A stretch of 64,000 bases of DNA. Source: Acinetobacter wuhouensis. Lineage in GTDB: Bacteria; Pseudomonadota; Gammaproteobacteria; Pseudomonadales; Moraxellaceae. The notes beneath the pieces are model-generated. The model was not told where the DNA came from, ran no database searches, and saw only the letters and a list, made by a program, of their open reading frames with translations. This document shows, piece by piece, positions 49,632 through 61,942 of this stretch. Both the position numbers and the translations under genes were made by a program. The stretch spans positions 744,001 to 808,000 of the forward strand of contig NZ_CP031716.1 of assembly GCF_001696605.3 (NCBI RefSeq), written 5' to 3'. Position 1 is the first letter of the stretch; each line of letters opens with the position of its first letter.

Positions 49632-50345
49632 ATGAGCCAAGAAGAAAAGTTACCAAAAATTCTGATTGTTGAAGATGATGAGCGTCTCGCTCGTTTAACT
49701 CAAGAATATTTAATCCGTAATGGACTTGAAGTTGGGGTAGAACCAGATGGCAACCGTGCCATTCGTCGTATTATTGCAGAACAACCTGATTTAGTTGTTC
49801 TAGACGTGATGTTACCAGGTGCAGACGGCTTAACGGTATGCCGTGAAGTGCGTCCACATTATCATCAACCGATTTTAATGTTGACAGCTCGTACCGAAGA
49901 TATGGATCAAGTGCTTGGTTTGGAAATGGGTGCAGATGACTATGTCGCTAAACCTGTTCAGCCACGTGTTTTACTTGCTCGTATTCGTGCTTTATTACGT
50001 CGTACAGATAAAGCGCCTGAAGATGAAGTTGCACAACGTATCGAGTTTGATGATCTTGTGATTGATAACGGTGGTCGTTCAGTTACCTTGAATAACGAAT
50101 TGGTTGATTTTACCAGTGCTGAATATGACTTGCTCTGGTTACTTGCATCAAATGCGGGTCGTATCCTTTCTCGTGAAGATATTTTTGAACGCTTACGTGG
50201 TATCGAATACGACGGTCAAGACCGTTCAATTGATGTGCGTATTTCACGTATTCGTCCAAAAATTGGTGATGATCCCGAAAATCCAAAACGCATTAAAACC
50301 GTACGTAGTAAAGGTTATTTATTCGTAAAAGAAACAGGTTTATAA
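49632..50345 (+). CDS. bfmR: Response regulator BfmR
   Basis: A 237-residue OmpR/PhoB-type regulator. In the receiver domain, Asp58 in LVVLDVMLPGADG is the phosphorylation site, with the acidic pair in VEDDE, the Thr in MLTART, and the Lys in DDYVAKP. The C-terminal winged helix ends KTVRSKGYLFV. The opening MSQEEKLPKILIVEDDERLARLTQ is that of A. baumannii BfmR, a master control of biofilm, envelope stress and virulence. It is cotranscribed with the kinase gene 78 bp downstream. Confidence 0.97.
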   Translation: MSQEEKLPKILIVEDDERLARLTQEYLIRNGLEVGVEPDGNRAIRRIIAEQPDLVVLDVMLPGADGLTVCREVRPHYHQPILMLTARTEDMDQVLGLEMGADDYVAKPVQPRVLLARIRALLRRTDKAPEDEVAQRIEFDDLVIDNGGRSVTLNNELVDFTSAEYDLLWLLASNAGRILSREDIFERLRGIEYDGQDRSIDVRISRIRPKIGDDPENPKRIKTVRSKGYLFVKETGL

Positions 50346-50423
50346 GCAATTCATTCTTTATCTAAGCTACTTATTTTTTATCCTTGTAATAAAGATAAGT
50401 AGCAAGCAAGAAGGTTAGTTTGC

Positions 50424-52073
50424 GTGTCTAAACACAGCATATTCTTACGTATCTACGCAGGATTGGTTATTCTTGTCGTTTTGGTAGCATTATTTGGATA
50501 TTTATTGGTTCAAATTATTAACTACCAACGTGCACAAGAATACCGTGAGTCTTTGACTGATGGAATTTCCTATGTCATCAGTGAGGGTGTGGCACGCCAA
50601 CAAACTGAGCAACAGCGCTTAGATTGGATTTCAGATGCATCAGATTTACTTGAACTTCCAATTTATTATTTAGATTCAGCAAAAGTAGATTTATCTCGTA
50701 CAGAAGAAAAACGGATCTCTGAGCAAAAAGCAGTTGTACGCTATGATGCAGAACAGGGGATTGCCTATTTGGTGTTGGGAATTCGTAGTGATCCCAAACA
50801 TTATCTTTATATCAAAGTAGATCAAATTGGTGAGCGCCAAATGAAAGCGCTTCCAGTATTTATTTTAGATTATCTGGTCTATTATCCAGGTCAAGAACAA
50901 GAATATCTCAAAAAAATTCAGCAACACTTTTCTTATAAAGTGGGTGTTGAAAAAATATCACAACTCAATTTAGATTCCGAACAAATCGGTCGATTGCGTT
51001 CAGATCAAAGTGTGATCTTATGGCGAGATAGTGCGACAGCGCGTGGGACAACGATTTCTATTGTTTCGCCCTTGCCAAACTCTCCAACTGATGTTCTGAC
51101 CCTCGGTCCTGTCCCAATGTTTAATTGGATGCCTGTAAAACTTGCTGCGGGTATTACTTTATTGAGTATGTTTTTATTGTGCTTGGGCGTATACGGTTTG
51201 ATTGTGCCAATGCAACGTAAATTACGTCAAGTCAATCAAGCTTTAGATGTGATGAAAACAGGGGATATGTCACAACGTGTACCTGTAGAAGGCTATGATG
51301 AAATGGCAAGCTTGGCATCTAGCTATAACAATATGTCTGATCATATTCAGCGTTTGATCGAAGCACAGCGTGAGCTAATGCGTGCAGTTTCACATGAATT
51401 ACGTACACCAGTGGCGCGAATCCGTTTTGGTATGGAAATGCTTGCAGATGAAGAAGATCATGAGTATCGTCTACAACAGGTTGAAATGATTGATAAAGAT
51501 ATTGAGGCTTTAAATACCTTGATTGATGAGATCATGACTTATGCGAAATTGGAGCAGGGCACACCATCACTCGATTTTGAGCAGATTGTATTGGTTGAAT
51601 TGTTGCAACAGGTTGCAGTAGAAACTGAGGCATTGAAAACGCAGAAAACGATTCATTTAAATCCTTTGTCATCAGATGTCATGGTTGAAGCGGAGCGTCG
51701 TTATCTACACCGTGTTGTACAAAATTTAGTGGGCAATGCTGTGCGTTATTGTGATCAGCAAATTAATATTAGTGGTGGAATTAATTATCAGACAAAAATG
51801 GCTTATGTCTGTGTAGAAGATGATGGTCCTGGTATTCCTGAAGAAGATCGTAAGCGTGTTTTTGAGGCTTTTGCACGTTTAGATGATAGTCGTACTCGTG
51901 CATCAGGTGGTTATGGGCTTGGGCTGTCTATTGTCAGTCGTATTGCTTATTGGTTCGGTGGAACGATTGAGGTTGATGAAAGCCCAGATTTGGGCGGTGC
52001 GCGTTTTACGATGTCATGGCCAATGGAGCGTTTTAAAAAGAAAAAAATCGGGACATTAAAAGACCAAGCTTAA
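50424..52073 (+). CDS. bfmS: Sensor histidine kinase BfmS
   Basis: A 549-residue membrane kinase/phosphatase partner of BfmR. The first helix is at about residues 8-33, a periplasmic sensor at about 34-230, the second helix near 235-258, HAMP after it, then DHp with the phospho-histidine in RAVSHELRTPVAR (near residue 323). The ATPase domain has NLVGNAVRYC, DDGPGIPEEDRKRVFEAF and GGYGLGLSI motifs. The start is GTG at 50424 with AAGAAGG upstream. Confidence 0.95.
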   Translation: MSKHSIFLRIYAGLVILVVLVALFGYLLVQIINYQRAQEYRESLTDGISYVISEGVARQQTEQQRLDWISDASDLLELPIYYLDSAKVDLSRTEEKRISEQKAVVRYDAEQGIAYLVLGIRSDPKHYLYIKVDQIGERQMKALPVFILDYLVYYPGQEQEYLKKIQQHFSYKVGVEKISQLNLDSEQIGRLRSDQSVILWRDSATARGTTISIVSPLPNSPTDVLTLGPVPMFNWMPVKLAAGITLLSMFLLCLGVYGLIVPMQRKLRQVNQALDVMKTGDMSQRVPVEGYDEMASLASSYNNMSDHIQRLIEAQRELMRAVSHELRTPVARIRFGMEMLADEEDHEYRLQQVEMIDKDIEALNTLIDEIMTYAKLEQGTPSLDFEQIVLVELLQQVAVETEALKTQKTIHLNPLSSDVMVEAERRYLHRVVQNLVGNAVRYCDQQINISGGINYQTKMAYVCVEDDGPGIPEEDRKRVFEAFARLDDSRTRASGGYGLGLSIVSRIAYWFGGTIEVDESPDLGGARFTMSWPMERFKKKKIGTLKDQA

Positions 52074-52125
52074 ATCATTATGCTGTCTCGTTCTAAAATA
52101 GATTGAGATAAAAAAGATTGAAATA

Positions 52126-52159
52126 AAAAGCCCAATCAAATTTGATCGGGCTTTTTTAT
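52126..52159. terminator. Bidirectional terminator between bfmS and the convergent small gene
   Basis: AAAAGCCCAATCAAATTTGATCGGGCTTTTTT, a strong palindromic hairpin with A and T runs on both sides that serves both converging genes. Confidence 0.92.
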
Positions 52160-52170
52160 GAATGTCATAT

Positions 52171-52521
52171 TTATTCTTGGATACTGGCATCTGGCTCAAT
52201 AATAGCTTTGCCATCTTTTAATGATTGCAATGCATCCGCATTGAAATCAATCAGCAAACTATTTTGTTCAGCGTCGATTTTATAACTGCTAATAATTTTT
52301 TGATCACCATTAATTGTGTCAATACGATATTCATCAGCAATATTTAAAATGCCTTCTAAATTGGTTGTTGTTGCAGCTAAGTCTTGACGAAAAATTTCAT
52401 AAACATCACGTAAATCAAAAATGGCATTTTGTGCATCTTGGTGTTTCTTGACGTAGTTTTCGATATGACGAATCAGTAATTGTGCAAATAAAAAGTAATT
52501 TGGTTTACTTGAAAATTCCAT
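52171..52521 (-). CDS. Conserved-looking cytoplasmic protein, function unknown
   Basis: A 116-residue acidic protein, MEFSSKPNYFLFAQLLIRHI..., with no signal peptide, membrane helix or cysteine. I do not recognise it. The start used has AGGGG about nine bases upstream. The longer frame (24 more codons) overlaps that ribosome site and is rejected. It converges on bfmS and shares a terminator with it. It looks mixed alpha then beta. Confidence 0.65.
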   Translation of the reverse strand: MEFSSKPNYFLFAQLLIRHIENYVKKHQDAQNAIFDLRDVYEIFRQDLAATTTNLEGILNIADEYRIDTINGDQKIISSYKIDAEQNSLLIDFNADALQSLKDGKAIIEPDASIQE

Positions 52522-53257
52522 ATTGTTGTACCCCTGATTTATAGGTTTAAAAGGTCTTGGTTTGATGTTGTTAATTCTTAGCATACACATCAAATAGTGT
52601 TGGTGTGTATAAAGTTAATTAACAGATGTTATTCATTTGAAAAATAATTGAATAAGCTTGAATGCTTATCAGGTAGGTTAAAAGTAGGCATAAGTGAATC
52701 TAATTTTAAACATAAAAATGGGTTTAATTTTGCAGTAGTAGAAATTTGATAATTAACGAACATTGGATTGTTTGATTTTAATTTAAAATAATTATTTTCT
52801 CATAATGTGATATTTGTTTCCCGAAATAAGCAGGATGGAGTTTATTTTTTGGTGTAGAATGTAACAAAATATTAAATTATTGATCGTGGTTAAAATCATA
52901 AAATTGTCGGGAAAAATGATAAAAATAGTGTTGAACTCTGCTTTTTTATGGCTAGATAAATAAGTTAAATTGCTGATTAATCATTCTTAATTCATCGATT
53001 GGAATCAAGGTTCGGAAAAAATAATAATAATCAGGAAAGGGATTAGATAAAGCGATAAGTGAATGCTATATAGCGTACAATCATGAAAAATTATGTGTTT
53101 TGCCTAAAAAATCATCCGAAAGACTTAGAGCTATTAACTAGCAAGTGATGACATCAATCGGGTACAATTGACCAGATTTATTTTGTGTTTGGTGTATTTG
53201 CAAGGCCAATACATACATTCTTTGTTAAATAATAGGCCTGCCAGGAGTTATCCCCGC
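52522..53257. other. Long AT-rich region upstream of the nuo operon
   Basis: 736 bp that must hold the nuo promoter, since nuoA starts after it, and the promoter of the small reverse gene. Possible -10 elements (TACAAT near 53076 and 53163) are seen, but no clear -35. A frame running into nuoA from 53168 (TTG) is ignored as it lacks a ribosome site. No other gene is seen. Confidence 0.5.
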
Positions 53258-53806
53258 ATGAGTGCCATTACTCCATACGATTGGGCAATTATAGCCTTCG
53301 TGATCGGCGTGACATTTTTATGTGTCTTTATGCTCACCGTTCCTTTACTCCTAGGGGGTAAATCATGGGGACGTGCGAAGCAAGAGCAATTTGAATCAGG
53401 TGTGGTTAGTGCTGGTGGAGCACGTATCCGCTTGTCTGCTAAGTTCTATCTTGTTGCTATCTTTTTCGTGGTATTTGACCTCGAAGCTCTCTATCTATAT
53501 GCATGGGCAACCTCTGTCCGTGAAGTAGGTTGGGTTGGATTCACAACAGCGGCAATATTTATTTTGGTTTTACTTGTTGGTTTGATTTATGAAATGTCGA
53601 CTGGTGCGTTGAATTGGGCACCTTCGGATCGTCGTAAAGCAGCTGGTATTAAAGCTAAAATTGGTTCTCCAAATATGGATCTTGCAGAAATTACTCGCTT
53701 CAATTCAATTGAAGAGTTGGTGGTTGATCCTACAGGAACAATTCCAGCTCAATCTTCTGGTCGTGTGAAAGATAAAACACCGGCTAAGTCTCTGAATAAG
53801 GAGTAA
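53258..53806 (+). CDS. nuoA: NADH-quinone oxidoreductase subunit A
   Basis: A 182-residue membrane subunit of complex I with three helices. The conserved cytoplasmic loop reads [44 protein letters not shown]. Start ATG at 53258 with CAGGAG upstream. The C-terminal cytoplasmic tail (about 55 residues) is longer than in E. coli (147 residues). It is first in the nuoA-N operon. Confidence 0.94.
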   Translation: MSAITPYDWAIIAFVIGVTFLCVFMLTVPLLLGGKSWGRAKQEQFESGVVSAGGARIRLSAKFYLVAIFFVVFDLEALYLYAWATSVREVGWVGFTTAAIFILVLLVGLIYEMSTGALNWAPSDRRKAAGIKAKIGSPNMDLAEITRFNSIEELVVDPTGTIPAQSSGRVKDKTPAKSLNKE

Positions 53807-53813
53807 CTCGGGA

Positions 53814-54491
53814 ATGAAATATACTTTAACCCGTGCGAACCCTGAAGCTGAACAATATCCGCTTCAAGATCGTCAAATCGTGACGGATCCACTTGAAGAA
53901 GAAGTGAATAAAAATGTGTTTATGACTCGTTTAGAGGATGTAGCACATACAGCTGTAAACTGGGGCCGTAAAAACTCATTATGGCCTTTTAACTTTGGTA
54001 CTTCATGCTGTTACGTGGAATATGCAACGACTTTAACAGGCGTGCATGATTTATCACGTTTCGGTGCCGAAGTTATTCGTGCTTCACCGCGTCAGGCGGA
54101 TTTGATGATCGTTGCAGGGACGTGCTTTGTAAAAATGGCGCCTGTAATTCAGCGTTTGTACGAGCAAATGCTTGAGCCTAAATGGGTGATCTCAATGGGT
54201 GCATGTGCAAACTCTGGTGGTATGTACGACATTTATTCAGTTGTACAAGGTGTGGATAAAATTATCCCTGTTGACGTGTACGTTCCAGGTTGTCCACCAC
54301 GTCCAGAAGCATTGATCCAAGCATTAATGTTATTGCAAGACCAAATTCAATTAGAGCGTCGTCCGCTTTCTGCGGTTATCGGTGATGATCTTAAGCCAGT
54401 GTATAAGCCAAAGATGATGCCAGAACGTGACCGTAAGAACGCTGAACGTATTGCAGTGAAAAACTTACGCTCTATGGATGAGATTGAGTAA
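53814..54491 (+). CDS. nuoB: NADH-quinone oxidoreductase subunit B
   Basis: A 225-residue peripheral subunit that carries the last iron-sulfur cluster (N2). The ligands are visible in [22 protein letters not shown] and [14 protein letters not shown]. It follows nuoA by seven bases. Confidence 0.97.
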   Translation: MKYTLTRANPEAEQYPLQDRQIVTDPLEEEVNKNVFMTRLEDVAHTAVNWGRKNSLWPFNFGTSCCYVEYATTLTGVHDLSRFGAEVIRASPRQADLMIVAGTCFVKMAPVIQRLYEQMLEPKWVISMGACANSGGMYDIYSVVQGVDKIIPVDVYVPGCPPRPEALIQALMLLQDQIQLERRPLSAVIGDDLKPVYKPKMMPERDRKNAERIAVKNLRSMDEIE

Positions 54492-54577
54492 TTTTTTCTG
54501 ATGAATGTTTGACATATTCAAAGAGTATGATCATCAGAAAATTTGACAGAATTTGTATTAAATAGGAAGCCAAGCCA

Positions 54578-56365
54578 ATGGCTGAAACTGAAATTGCTAT
54601 GCCAGAATCGACTCCTGTTGATTCCCGCCCAGCATTTGCGATTGTAGAAGATCTCAAAGCCAAATTTGGCGAGAACTTTTACGTGCAAACGACCTTTGAA
54701 GATTTTCCAACGGTCTGGGTTGAGCGTGCTCGTGTACAAGACGTTTTAATGTACTTACGTACAGTACCACGTCCTTATGTGATGCTGTTTGACTTATCAG
54801 CAGTAGATGAGCGTTTGCGTAATCACCGTGATGGTTTACCTGCATCTGACTTTACTGTGTTCTATCATTTGTTATCGCTTGAGCGTAACAGTGATATTCG
54901 TATCAAAGTCGCGTTGAATGAGAATGATATTAACATTCCAACCGCAACGAACATTTGGCCGAATGCCAACTGGTACGAACGCGAAGCTTACGATATGTTC
55001 GGGATCAATTTCGAAGGGCATCCAATGCTCCGTCGTATTTTGTTACCAACTTATTGGGAAGGTCACCCACTTCGTAAAGAATATTCTGCACGTGCGACTG
55101 AATACACGCCGTATATGCAAGACAAAGCCAAACAAGATTTCGAACAAGAACACCTTCGTTTCGTTCCAGAAGACTGGGGTCTAACCCGTGGAAATGACGA
55201 TGAAGACTTCATGTTCTTGAACTTGGGTCCTAACCATCCATCTGCGCACGGTGCGTTCCGTGTGATCTTGCAGTTGGATGGTGAAGAAGTGAAAGACTGT
55301 GTGCCTGATATCGGTTATCACCACCGTGGTGTGGAAAAGATGGCTGAACGTCAAACTTGGCATTCTTTCATTCCATATACAGACCGTGTGGACTACCTCG
55401 GTGGTTGTGCGCAAAACATGCCTTATGTGATGGGCGTTGAGCAAATGGCAGGAATCACTGTTCCTGACCGTGCACAATGTATCCGTGTGATGATGTCTGA
55501 ATTGTTCCGTATCAATAACCACTTGTTGTATATCGGTACAGCGATTCAGGATGCGGGTGGTATGACTCCTGTATTCTATATGTTCGCAGACCGTCAAAAA
55601 ATCTATGACGCGATTGAAGCGATCACAGGTTTCCGTATGCACCCAGCGTGGTTCCGTATCGGCGGTACAGCACACGACCTTCCAAACAACTGGCAAAAAC
55701 TGATTCGTGACATTCTCGAATGGATGCCAAAACGTTTGAAGGAATACCATACTGCGGCGCTTAAAAACTCAGTATTTGTTGGTCGTACACGTAATGTTGC
55801 GCAATACGATGCAAAATCTGCATTGGCTTGGGGTGTGACAGGTACAGGTCTACGTGCAACAGGTATTGATTTTGACGTTCGTAAATATCGTCCATACAGT
55901 GGCTACGAAAACTATGATTTCGAAGTGCCATTAGAGTATGAAGGCGATGCGTATGCACGTGTAATGGTTCACTATCGTGAAATCGAAGAATCATTGAAAA
56001 TCGTCAAGCAGTGTTTGGATAATATGCCGTCTGGTCCATATAAAGCGGATCATCCTTTGGCAGTTCCACCACCAAAAGACAAGACTTTACAAGATATTGA
56101 AACTTTGATTACGCACTTCTTGAGCGTGTCATGGGGTCCTGTAATGCCAGCAGGCGAAGCGTCTGTGATGGCAGAAGTTGTGAAAGGTGCATCGAACTAT
56201 TACTTGACTTCTGATAAGTCAACGATGAGTTACCGTACCCGTATTCGTACACCAACTTTCACGCATTTACAGCAAATTCCTTCCGTGATTAACGGCAGTC
56301 TTGTATCTGACTTGATCATTTATTTAGCGACGATTGATGTCGTTATGGCTGACGTGGATCGCTAA
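54578..56365 (+). CDS. nuoCD: NADH-quinone oxidoreductase subunits C and D, fused
   Basis: A 595-residue fusion. The NuoC part is residues about 1-190 ([12 protein letters not shown] ... [38 protein letters not shown]). After a linker comes the NuoD part, which starts near [21 protein letters not shown] and holds the quinone-site region. The fusion is normal for gammaproteobacteria. Spacing to nuoB is 86 bp. Confidence 0.97.
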   Translation: MAETEIAMPESTPVDSRPAFAIVEDLKAKFGENFYVQTTFEDFPTVWVERARVQDVLMYLRTVPRPYVMLFDLSAVDERLRNHRDGLPASDFTVFYHLLSLERNSDIRIKVALNENDINIPTATNIWPNANWYEREAYDMFGINFEGHPMLRRILLPTYWEGHPLRKEYSARATEYTPYMQDKAKQDFEQEHLRFVPEDWGLTRGNDDEDFMFLNLGPNHPSAHGAFRVILQLDGEEVKDCVPDIGYHHRGVEKMAERQTWHSFIPYTDRVDYLGGCAQNMPYVMGVEQMAGITVPDRAQCIRVMMSELFRINNHLLYIGTAIQDAGGMTPVFYMFADRQKIYDAIEAITGFRMHPAWFRIGGTAHDLPNNWQKLIRDILEWMPKRLKEYHTAALKNSVFVGRTRNVAQYDAKSALAWGVTGTGLRATGIDFDVRKYRPYSGYENYDFEVPLEYEGDAYARVMVHYREIEESLKIVKQCLDNMPSGPYKADHPLAVPPPKDKTLQDIETLITHFLSVSWGPVMPAGEASVMAEVVKGASNYYLTSDKSTMSYRTRIRTPTFTHLQQIPSVINGSLVSDLIIYLATIDVVMADVDR

Positions 56366-56377
56366 GGGGTACGCATT

Positions 56378-56887
56378 ATGATGATTTTGACTGATAAAAA
56401 GCCACGTGTGAATGTTGAAGGGATTTTAACTGCTGAAGAAATCCATGAAATTGAACATCACATTGGTCATTATCCATACCCACGCGCAGCATCTTTGGAT
56501 GCCTTGAAATGCGTACAACGCCGTAATGGTTGGGTGGATGATGCGCAGTTACATGCAATTGCTCAATTATTGACAATTACAACTGCGGATTTGGAAGGTG
56601 TTGCAACTTTCTATAACCGTATTTACCGTCAGCCTGTTGGTCGCCACGTGATTTTATTATGTGATTCGATTGCTTGTTTCTTGATGGGTGCGGAAACTTT
56701 AGCGGAAGCTTTCCAACGTGAATTGGGTATTCAATTTGGTCAAACGACAGCTGATGGTCGTTTTACTTTATTGCCGATCTGCTGTTTAGGGAATTGTGAC
56801 AAAGGTCCAACCCTAATGATTGATGAAGATACTCACGGTTTGGTTGAAGTGACTTCTGTGAAACAGTTATTGGAGAAGTATGTATGA
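56378..56887 (+). CDS. nuoE: NADH-quinone oxidoreductase subunit E
   Basis: A 169-residue subunit with the thioredoxin-like fold that binds the [2Fe-2S] cluster N1a: [16 protein letters not shown] and [15 protein letters not shown] give four cysteines. It is part of the NADH dehydrogenase module. The stop overlaps nuoF by 4 bp. The usual first ligand motif CxxxxC reads CDSIAC here. Confidence 0.94.
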   Translation: MMILTDKKPRVNVEGILTAEEIHEIEHHIGHYPYPRAASLDALKCVQRRNGWVDDAQLHAIAQLLTITTADLEGVATFYNRIYRQPVGRHVILLCDSIACFLMGAETLAEAFQRELGIQFGQTTADGRFTLLPICCLGNCDKGPTLMIDEDTHGLVEVTSVKQLLEKYV

Positions 56888-58215
56888 ATACCGAACCAAA
56901 ACCAATTTATGGCGAAGGAAATCCTGAAACTCACCCACTCACATGGCGTTTGAGCAAACAGGAATTCGTTCGCAGCGCGGACGATTACGAAGCACTTGAA
57001 GGTTATGCTGGCTTTAAAAAAGCATTGGGCATGAAACCTGCTGAAGTGTTAGATGTCATCAAAGCAGCGACTGTAAAAGGTCGTGGTGGTGCAGGTTTCC
57101 CAGCAGGGATTAAATGGTCATTGATGGCACCCAATGATGGTGGTCCTCGATACCTGATCTGTAATGCCGATGAAATGGAACCAGGTACATTCAAAGACCG
57201 TTTGTTGATGGAAAAACTTCCACATCAATTGATCGAAGGGATGTTGATTGCAGGTTATACCCTTGAAGCTACACAAGGCTATATCTTCATTCGTGGTGAA
57301 TACATCGAAGCTGCTGGCTACTTAAATGAAGCTTTAGAGCAAATTCGTGCCAAAGGTTATTTGGGTGATAACATCCTTGATTCAGGATGGAGCTTTGATT
57401 TACACGTCCATACTGGCGCGGGTCGTTATATCTGTGGTGAAGAAACTGCATTGATTAACTCGCTTGAAGGTCGTCGTGCAAATCCACGTACTAAGCCACC
57501 GTTCCCGCAAGTTGCAGGTGCATGGGGTCGTCCTACGATTGTCAATAACGTAGAAACCTATAACAACTTACCAGCAATCATGTTACGTGGTGCTGAGTGG
57601 TATGTTGGTTTATCTCAAGGCAAATCGAAAGATCCCGGTACCAAGATTTTTGGCGCATCAGGTAAAGTGAAATTCCCTGGTCTTTGGGAATTACCATTCG
57701 GTACAACTGCACGTGAAGTCATCGAAGACTACGCAGGCGGTATGCGTGATGGTTTAAAACTAAAAGCTTGGTTACCAGGTGGTGCATCTACAGACTTCTT
57801 GGCAGCTGAACATATTGATTTGCCGATGGATGCTGAAAGCATCATGAAAGCAGGTTCACGTTTAGGTACATGTTTGCTTATGGTTGTGGATGAAACCCAA
57901 TGTATGGTTTCTGCTACCCGTAACTTAGAAGAATTCTTTGCACGTGAATCATGTGGATTCTGTACACCATGCCGTGATGGTTTACCTTGGGCTGTAAAAG
58001 CACTAAAAGCAATTGAGAATGGCGAAGGGAAGATGGAAGACATTCAACATCTTCAAGAGCTTACTCGTAAGTTGTGGATTGGTAAAACATTCTGTGCTCA
58101 TGCACCGGGTGCGATGGAACCATTGATGGGTGCGCTCAAATATTTCCGTAGCGAGTTTGAAGCTAAAGTGACAGATCGTCCTGTAGCGCAAGCAAGCAAC
58201 GTAGAACAAGTTTAA
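56884..58215 (+). CDS. nuoF: NADH-quinone oxidoreductase subunit F
   Basis: A 443-residue subunit that binds NADH, FMN and a [4Fe-4S] cluster. [16 protein letters not shown] is the NADH/FMN site. The cluster ligands are in [12 protein letters not shown] and further along at FCAHAP. Overlap with nuoE indicates coupling. Confidence 0.97.
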   Translation: MNTEPKPIYGEGNPETHPLTWRLSKQEFVRSADDYEALEGYAGFKKALGMKPAEVLDVIKAATVKGRGGAGFPAGIKWSLMAPNDGGPRYLICNADEMEPGTFKDRLLMEKLPHQLIEGMLIAGYTLEATQGYIFIRGEYIEAAGYLNEALEQIRAKGYLGDNILDSGWSFDLHVHTGAGRYICGEETALINSLEGRRANPRTKPPFPQVAGAWGRPTIVNNVETYNNLPAIMLRGAEWYVGLSQGKSKDPGTKIFGASGKVKFPGLWELPFGTTAREVIEDYAGGMRDGLKLKAWLPGGASTDFLAAEHIDLPMDAESIMKAGSRLGTCLLMVVDETQCMVSATRNLEEFFARESCGFCTPCRDGLPWAVKALKAIENGEGKMEDIQHLQELTRKLWIGKTFCAHAPGAMEPLMGALKYFRSEFEAKVTDRPVAQASNVEQV

Positions 58216-58226
58216 GGAATTCGACT

Positions 58227-60908
58227 ATGGCTACAATTCATGTCGATGGAAAATCGTATGAAGTCAATGGCTCGGAAAACTTGCTACAAGCATGTTTGAG
58301 TCTCGGCATCGACATCCCATATTTTTGTTGGCATCCAGCTTTAGGTTCTGTCGGTTCTTGCCGTCAATGTGCTGTGACTCAATATGCGAACCCTGAGGAT
58401 ACTCGTGGTCGTTTGGTCATGTCATGTATGACGCCTGCATCTGACAATACCTATATCTCGATTGAAGATAAAGAAGCAAAGGATTTCCGCGAATCTATCG
58501 TGGAATTCTTAATGACCAACCACCCACACGACTGTCCAGTCTGTGAAGAAGGTGGTCATTGTCATTTACAAGATATGACGGTGATGACACAACACGATCG
58601 TCGTCGCTATCGTTTTACCAAGCGTACACATCATAACCAAGAACTAGGTTCTTTCATTGCACATGAAATGAACCGTTGTATCGCGTGTTATCGTTGTGTT
58701 CGTTACTATAACGACTATGCGGGCGGTACAGATTTTGGTGTATATGCCAATGCATCACGTGTTTACTTCGGTCGTCCAGAATCAGGTACTTTAGAGTCTG
58801 AATTCTCAGGTAACTTGACTGAAGTATGTCCAACAGGTGTATTCACGGACAAAACTCACTCAGCACGTTATAACCGTAAATGGGACATGCAGTATGCGCC
58901 AAGCGTATGCCAAGGCTGCTCTTCAGGTTGTAATATCTCTCCGGGTGAGCGTTATGGTGAACTTCGTCGTGTAGAGAACCGCTTCAATGGTGAAGTGAAC
59001 CAATACTTCCTTTGCGATAAAGGTCGTTTCGGTACAGGTTATGTAAACCGTGAAGATCGTCCACGTCAGCCACAATTCCGTAAAGGTGCTTCTGTAGAAA
59101 CTGTTTCAGTTGATACAGCATTGGATACGGTGATTGCAAATGTTCAAGGCAAAAAAGTCTTGGGTATTGGTTCGCCACGTGCATCACTTGAATCTAACTA
59201 CGCACTACGTGAGTTAGTTGGTCAAGAGAACTATTCAACAGGTCTTTCTCAGAAAGAACAAAATCTTGTTGAATTGGCTGCTTCAATCATGCAAACCGAA
59301 GGTGTTTATAACCCTGGTATGCGTGAAATTGAAAGCTATGATGCTGTGCTGATCTTAGGTGAAGACTTAACACAAACTGCACCACGTATGGCATTGTCTG
59401 TTCGCCAAGCTGCGAAAAACAAAGCAAAACAAATGGCTGCAGACCGTCGTACTCAAGATTGGTTAGCTGAACCAGTTAAACGTATTGGTCAGGATGAGAA
59501 TTCTCCAATTTACATCTTGGCTGCAACTCAGACTCGTTTAGCCGATGTCGCTGCGGGTGAAGTTGTTGCATCTCCAAACGATATTGCACGTTTAGGTTTT
59601 GCAATTGCTGCGGGCGTGAAAGGCGAAGCGATTCTTGGTTTAGATGATGATGCGAAAGCATTTGCACAAACCATTGCGGATACGTTGAAAACTGCGAAAA
59701 AACCATTGGTTATCTCTGGTACAAGTTTACAAGACCCTGCAATCATGGAAGCTGCTGCACAAGTTGCGCAAAATCTTGATAATGCTGGCTTGACATTAAC
59801 TGTGCCTGAAGTGAACTCAATGGGCTTGGCATTGTTTGGTGGTTTAAGCTTAGAACAAGCTTTTGCACAAGATTATGATTCAATCATTGTGGTTGAAAAT
59901 GATTTGTTCCGCCGTTTACCTGCAACTCAAGTACAAGCTGCTTTTGCTAAAGCGCAAAGCGTGATTGTTCTTGACCATTCAGAAACTGAAACAGTGAAAG
60001 CTGCGAATGTTGTATTGTCTGCTGCAAGCTTTGCTGAAGGCGATGGTACTGTCGTTTCTCAAGAAGGTCGTGCGCAACGTTTCTACCAAGTTTATGATCC
60101 AAGTTACTACAAACCAGAACTTGCGATTAAAGAATCTTGGCGTTGGTTACATGCCATTGAAACTGGCGTGAAAGGCAAAGCGATTTCTTGGACATTGCTT
60201 GATGACGTAATCGAAAGCGTTGTTAAAAATGTACCTGTACTTGAAGCGATTCAAGATGTTGCACCAGATGCGGGCTACCGTGTTCATGGCTTGAAAATTG
60301 CACGTGAACCACGTCGTTATTCAGGTCGTACAGCGATTCGTGCGCCATTAAACGTACATGAGCCTAAACAACCTATCGATAAAGATTCTGCATTAACATT
60401 CTCTATGGAAGGTTATGTAGGGAATCAAACACCTGCAGCATTGGTACCATTTGCATGGGCACCAGGTTGGAACTCTCCACAATCTTGGAACAAATACCAA
60501 GACGAAGTGGGCGGTCACTTGAAAGGTGGTGATTCAGGCGTTCGTTTATTTGATCGTTTAGCAAAACGTCCTGCACGTAGCTATGTTGCACCAACAGCAG
60601 TTGTGGCAAACCCAGATAGCTTCCGTCTTGTACCAATGCATCACATTTTTGCTTCTGGTGAATTCACTGTGAAAACACCTGCGATGGAATCTCGTATTCC
60701 AACTGCTGCTTTTGCAGTGGGTGAGCAAGATGCTGCACGTTTAAATGTTCAAGATGGTCAAAACATCACAATTAAAGCAGGTGAAACTTCAATTAGTTTG
60801 CCAGTGCAAGTGATTGAATATTTACCTACAGGCTATATCGGTTATCCAATAGGCCAAGCACCTACAGTTTCACTCGCTGAACCTGTATCTGTAGCGGTAG
60901 GAGTGTAA
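58227..60908 (+). CDS. nuoG: NADH-quinone oxidoreductase subunit G
   Basis: An 893-residue subunit. The N-terminal [2Fe-2S] ferredoxin domain has [22 protein letters not shown] ligands (Cys near residues 34, 45 and 48), then the [17 protein letters not shown] and [11 protein letters not shown] clusters, and the [10 protein letters not shown] [4Fe-4S] site (the extra N7-type site). The degenerate molybdopterin-oxidoreductase-like C-terminal part is also present. 11 bp after nuoF. Confidence 0.96.
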   Translation: MATIHVDGKSYEVNGSENLLQACLSLGIDIPYFCWHPALGSVGSCRQCAVTQYANPEDTRGRLVMSCMTPASDNTYISIEDKEAKDFRESIVEFLMTNHPHDCPVCEEGGHCHLQDMTVMTQHDRRRYRFTKRTHHNQELGSFIAHEMNRCIACYRCVRYYNDYAGGTDFGVYANASRVYFGRPESGTLESEFSGNLTEVCPTGVFTDKTHSARYNRKWDMQYAPSVCQGCSSGCNISPGERYGELRRVENRFNGEVNQYFLCDKGRFGTGYVNREDRPRQPQFRKGASVETVSVDTALDTVIANVQGKKVLGIGSPRASLESNYALRELVGQENYSTGLSQKEQNLVELAASIMQTEGVYNPGMREIESYDAVLILGEDLTQTAPRMALSVRQAAKNKAKQMAADRRTQDWLAEPVKRIGQDENSPIYILAATQTRLADVAAGEVVASPNDIARLGFAIAAGVKGEAILGLDDDAKAFAQTIADTLKTAKKPLVISGTSLQDPAIMEAAAQVAQNLDNAGLTLTVPEVNSMGLALFGGLSLEQAFAQDYDSIIVVENDLFRRLPATQVQAAFAKAQSVIVLDHSETETVKAANVVLSAASFAEGDGTVVSQEGRAQRFYQVYDPSYYKPELAIKESWRWLHAIETGVKGKAISWTLLDDVIESVVKNVPVLEAIQDVAPDAGYRVHGLKIAREPRRYSGRTAIRAPLNVHEPKQPIDKDSALTFSMEGYVGNQTPAALVPFAWAPGWNSPQSWNKYQDEVGGHLKGGDSGVRLFDRLAKRPARSYVAPTAVVANPDSFRLVPMHHIFASGEFTVKTPAMESRIPTAAFAVGEQDAARLNVQDGQNITIKAGETSISLPVQVIEYLPTGYIGYPIGQAPTVSLAEPVSVAVGV

Positions 60909-60910
60909 TC

Positions 60911-61924
60911 ATGAATGAATCTTTACGCGCCCTACCGACATGGGCACAAGATTGGCCAATCGCGTATAGCGTGATTCAAGCCATTGTGATCTTGTTGGTT
61001 GTGGTTTTGCTTGCAGCATTGATGTCGTTCATTGAACGTCGTTTGCTGGGTTTATGGCAAGACCGTTACGGTCCGAACCGTGTAGGTCCGGGTGGTATGT
61101 TCCAGATTGTTGCCGACATGTTGAAAATCATGTTCAAAGAAGACTGGACACCAAAATTCGTAGATAAACTGACTTTCCGTTTAGCACCAGGTGTTGCGAT
61201 GGCAACAGCAGTGCTTTCGTTCATGGTTATTCCTGTTTCACCTTACTTAGGTGTGGCAGACATGAGCATTGGCTTATTGTTCTTTATGGCAATGGCAGGG
61301 ATCGCAGTGTATGCCGTGTTATTTGGTGGTTGGGCATCGAATAACAAATATGCATTACTCGGTGGTTTACGTTCTGCTGCACAAACCATTTCTTATGAAG
61401 TGTTCTTGGGTATTTCATTGATGGGTGTAGTCGCAATTGCAGGCTCATTCAACTTACGTGAAATCGTAGAAGCACAACGTGATGTATGGTTCGTGATTCC
61501 ACAGTTTATTGGTTTCATGATCTTCGTGGTGGCTGGTGTTGCAGTTACGCATCGTCATCCATTTGACCAACCAGAAGCTGAACAAGAATTGGCTGAAGGT
61601 TACCACGTAGAATACGGTGGTATGAAATGGGGGATGTTCTTCGTTGCTGAATACGTCAACATCATCTTAATTTCTGCATTGATCGTGACTTTATTCTTTG
61701 GCGGTTGGTTAGCACCATTTAATTTAAACATTCCATTCATTCCAGATGCGTTCTGGTTCATTATCAAAACAGCATTCTTTGTGATGATGTTTGTCTTGGC
61801 GCGTGGTTCGTTAATGCGTCCGCGTTATGACCAAGTGATGAACTTTGGTTGGAAAGTGTGTTTACCACTTGCATTGGTTAACCTTTTGGTGACTGGTGCT
61901 GTGATTCTAATGAATCAAGCCTAG
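60911..61924 (+). CDS. nuoH: NADH-quinone oxidoreductase subunit H
   Basis: A 337-residue membrane subunit at the quinone tunnel. [24 protein letters not shown] and [29 protein letters not shown] are its signature segments. About eight helices. It starts two bases after the nuoG stop. Confidence 0.97.
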   Translation: MNESLRALPTWAQDWPIAYSVIQAIVILLVVVLLAALMSFIERRLLGLWQDRYGPNRVGPGGMFQIVADMLKIMFKEDWTPKFVDKLTFRLAPGVAMATAVLSFMVIPVSPYLGVADMSIGLLFFMAMAGIAVYAVLFGGWASNNKYALLGGLRSAAQTISYEVFLGISLMGVVAIAGSFNLREIVEAQRDVWFVIPQFIGFMIFVVAGVAVTHRHPFDQPEAEQELAEGYHVEYGGMKWGMFFVAEYVNIILISALIVTLFFGGWLAPFNLNIPFIPDAFWFIIKTAFFVMMFVLARGSLMRPRYDQVMNFGWKVCLPLALVNLLVTGAVILMNQA

Positions 61925-61942
61925 GACAGCAGGGAGTACAAA

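Noticed and set aside
53168-53257. N-terminal extension of nuoA from a TTG
   Set aside because: The ATG at 53258 has a ribosome site and matches the usual NuoA start.
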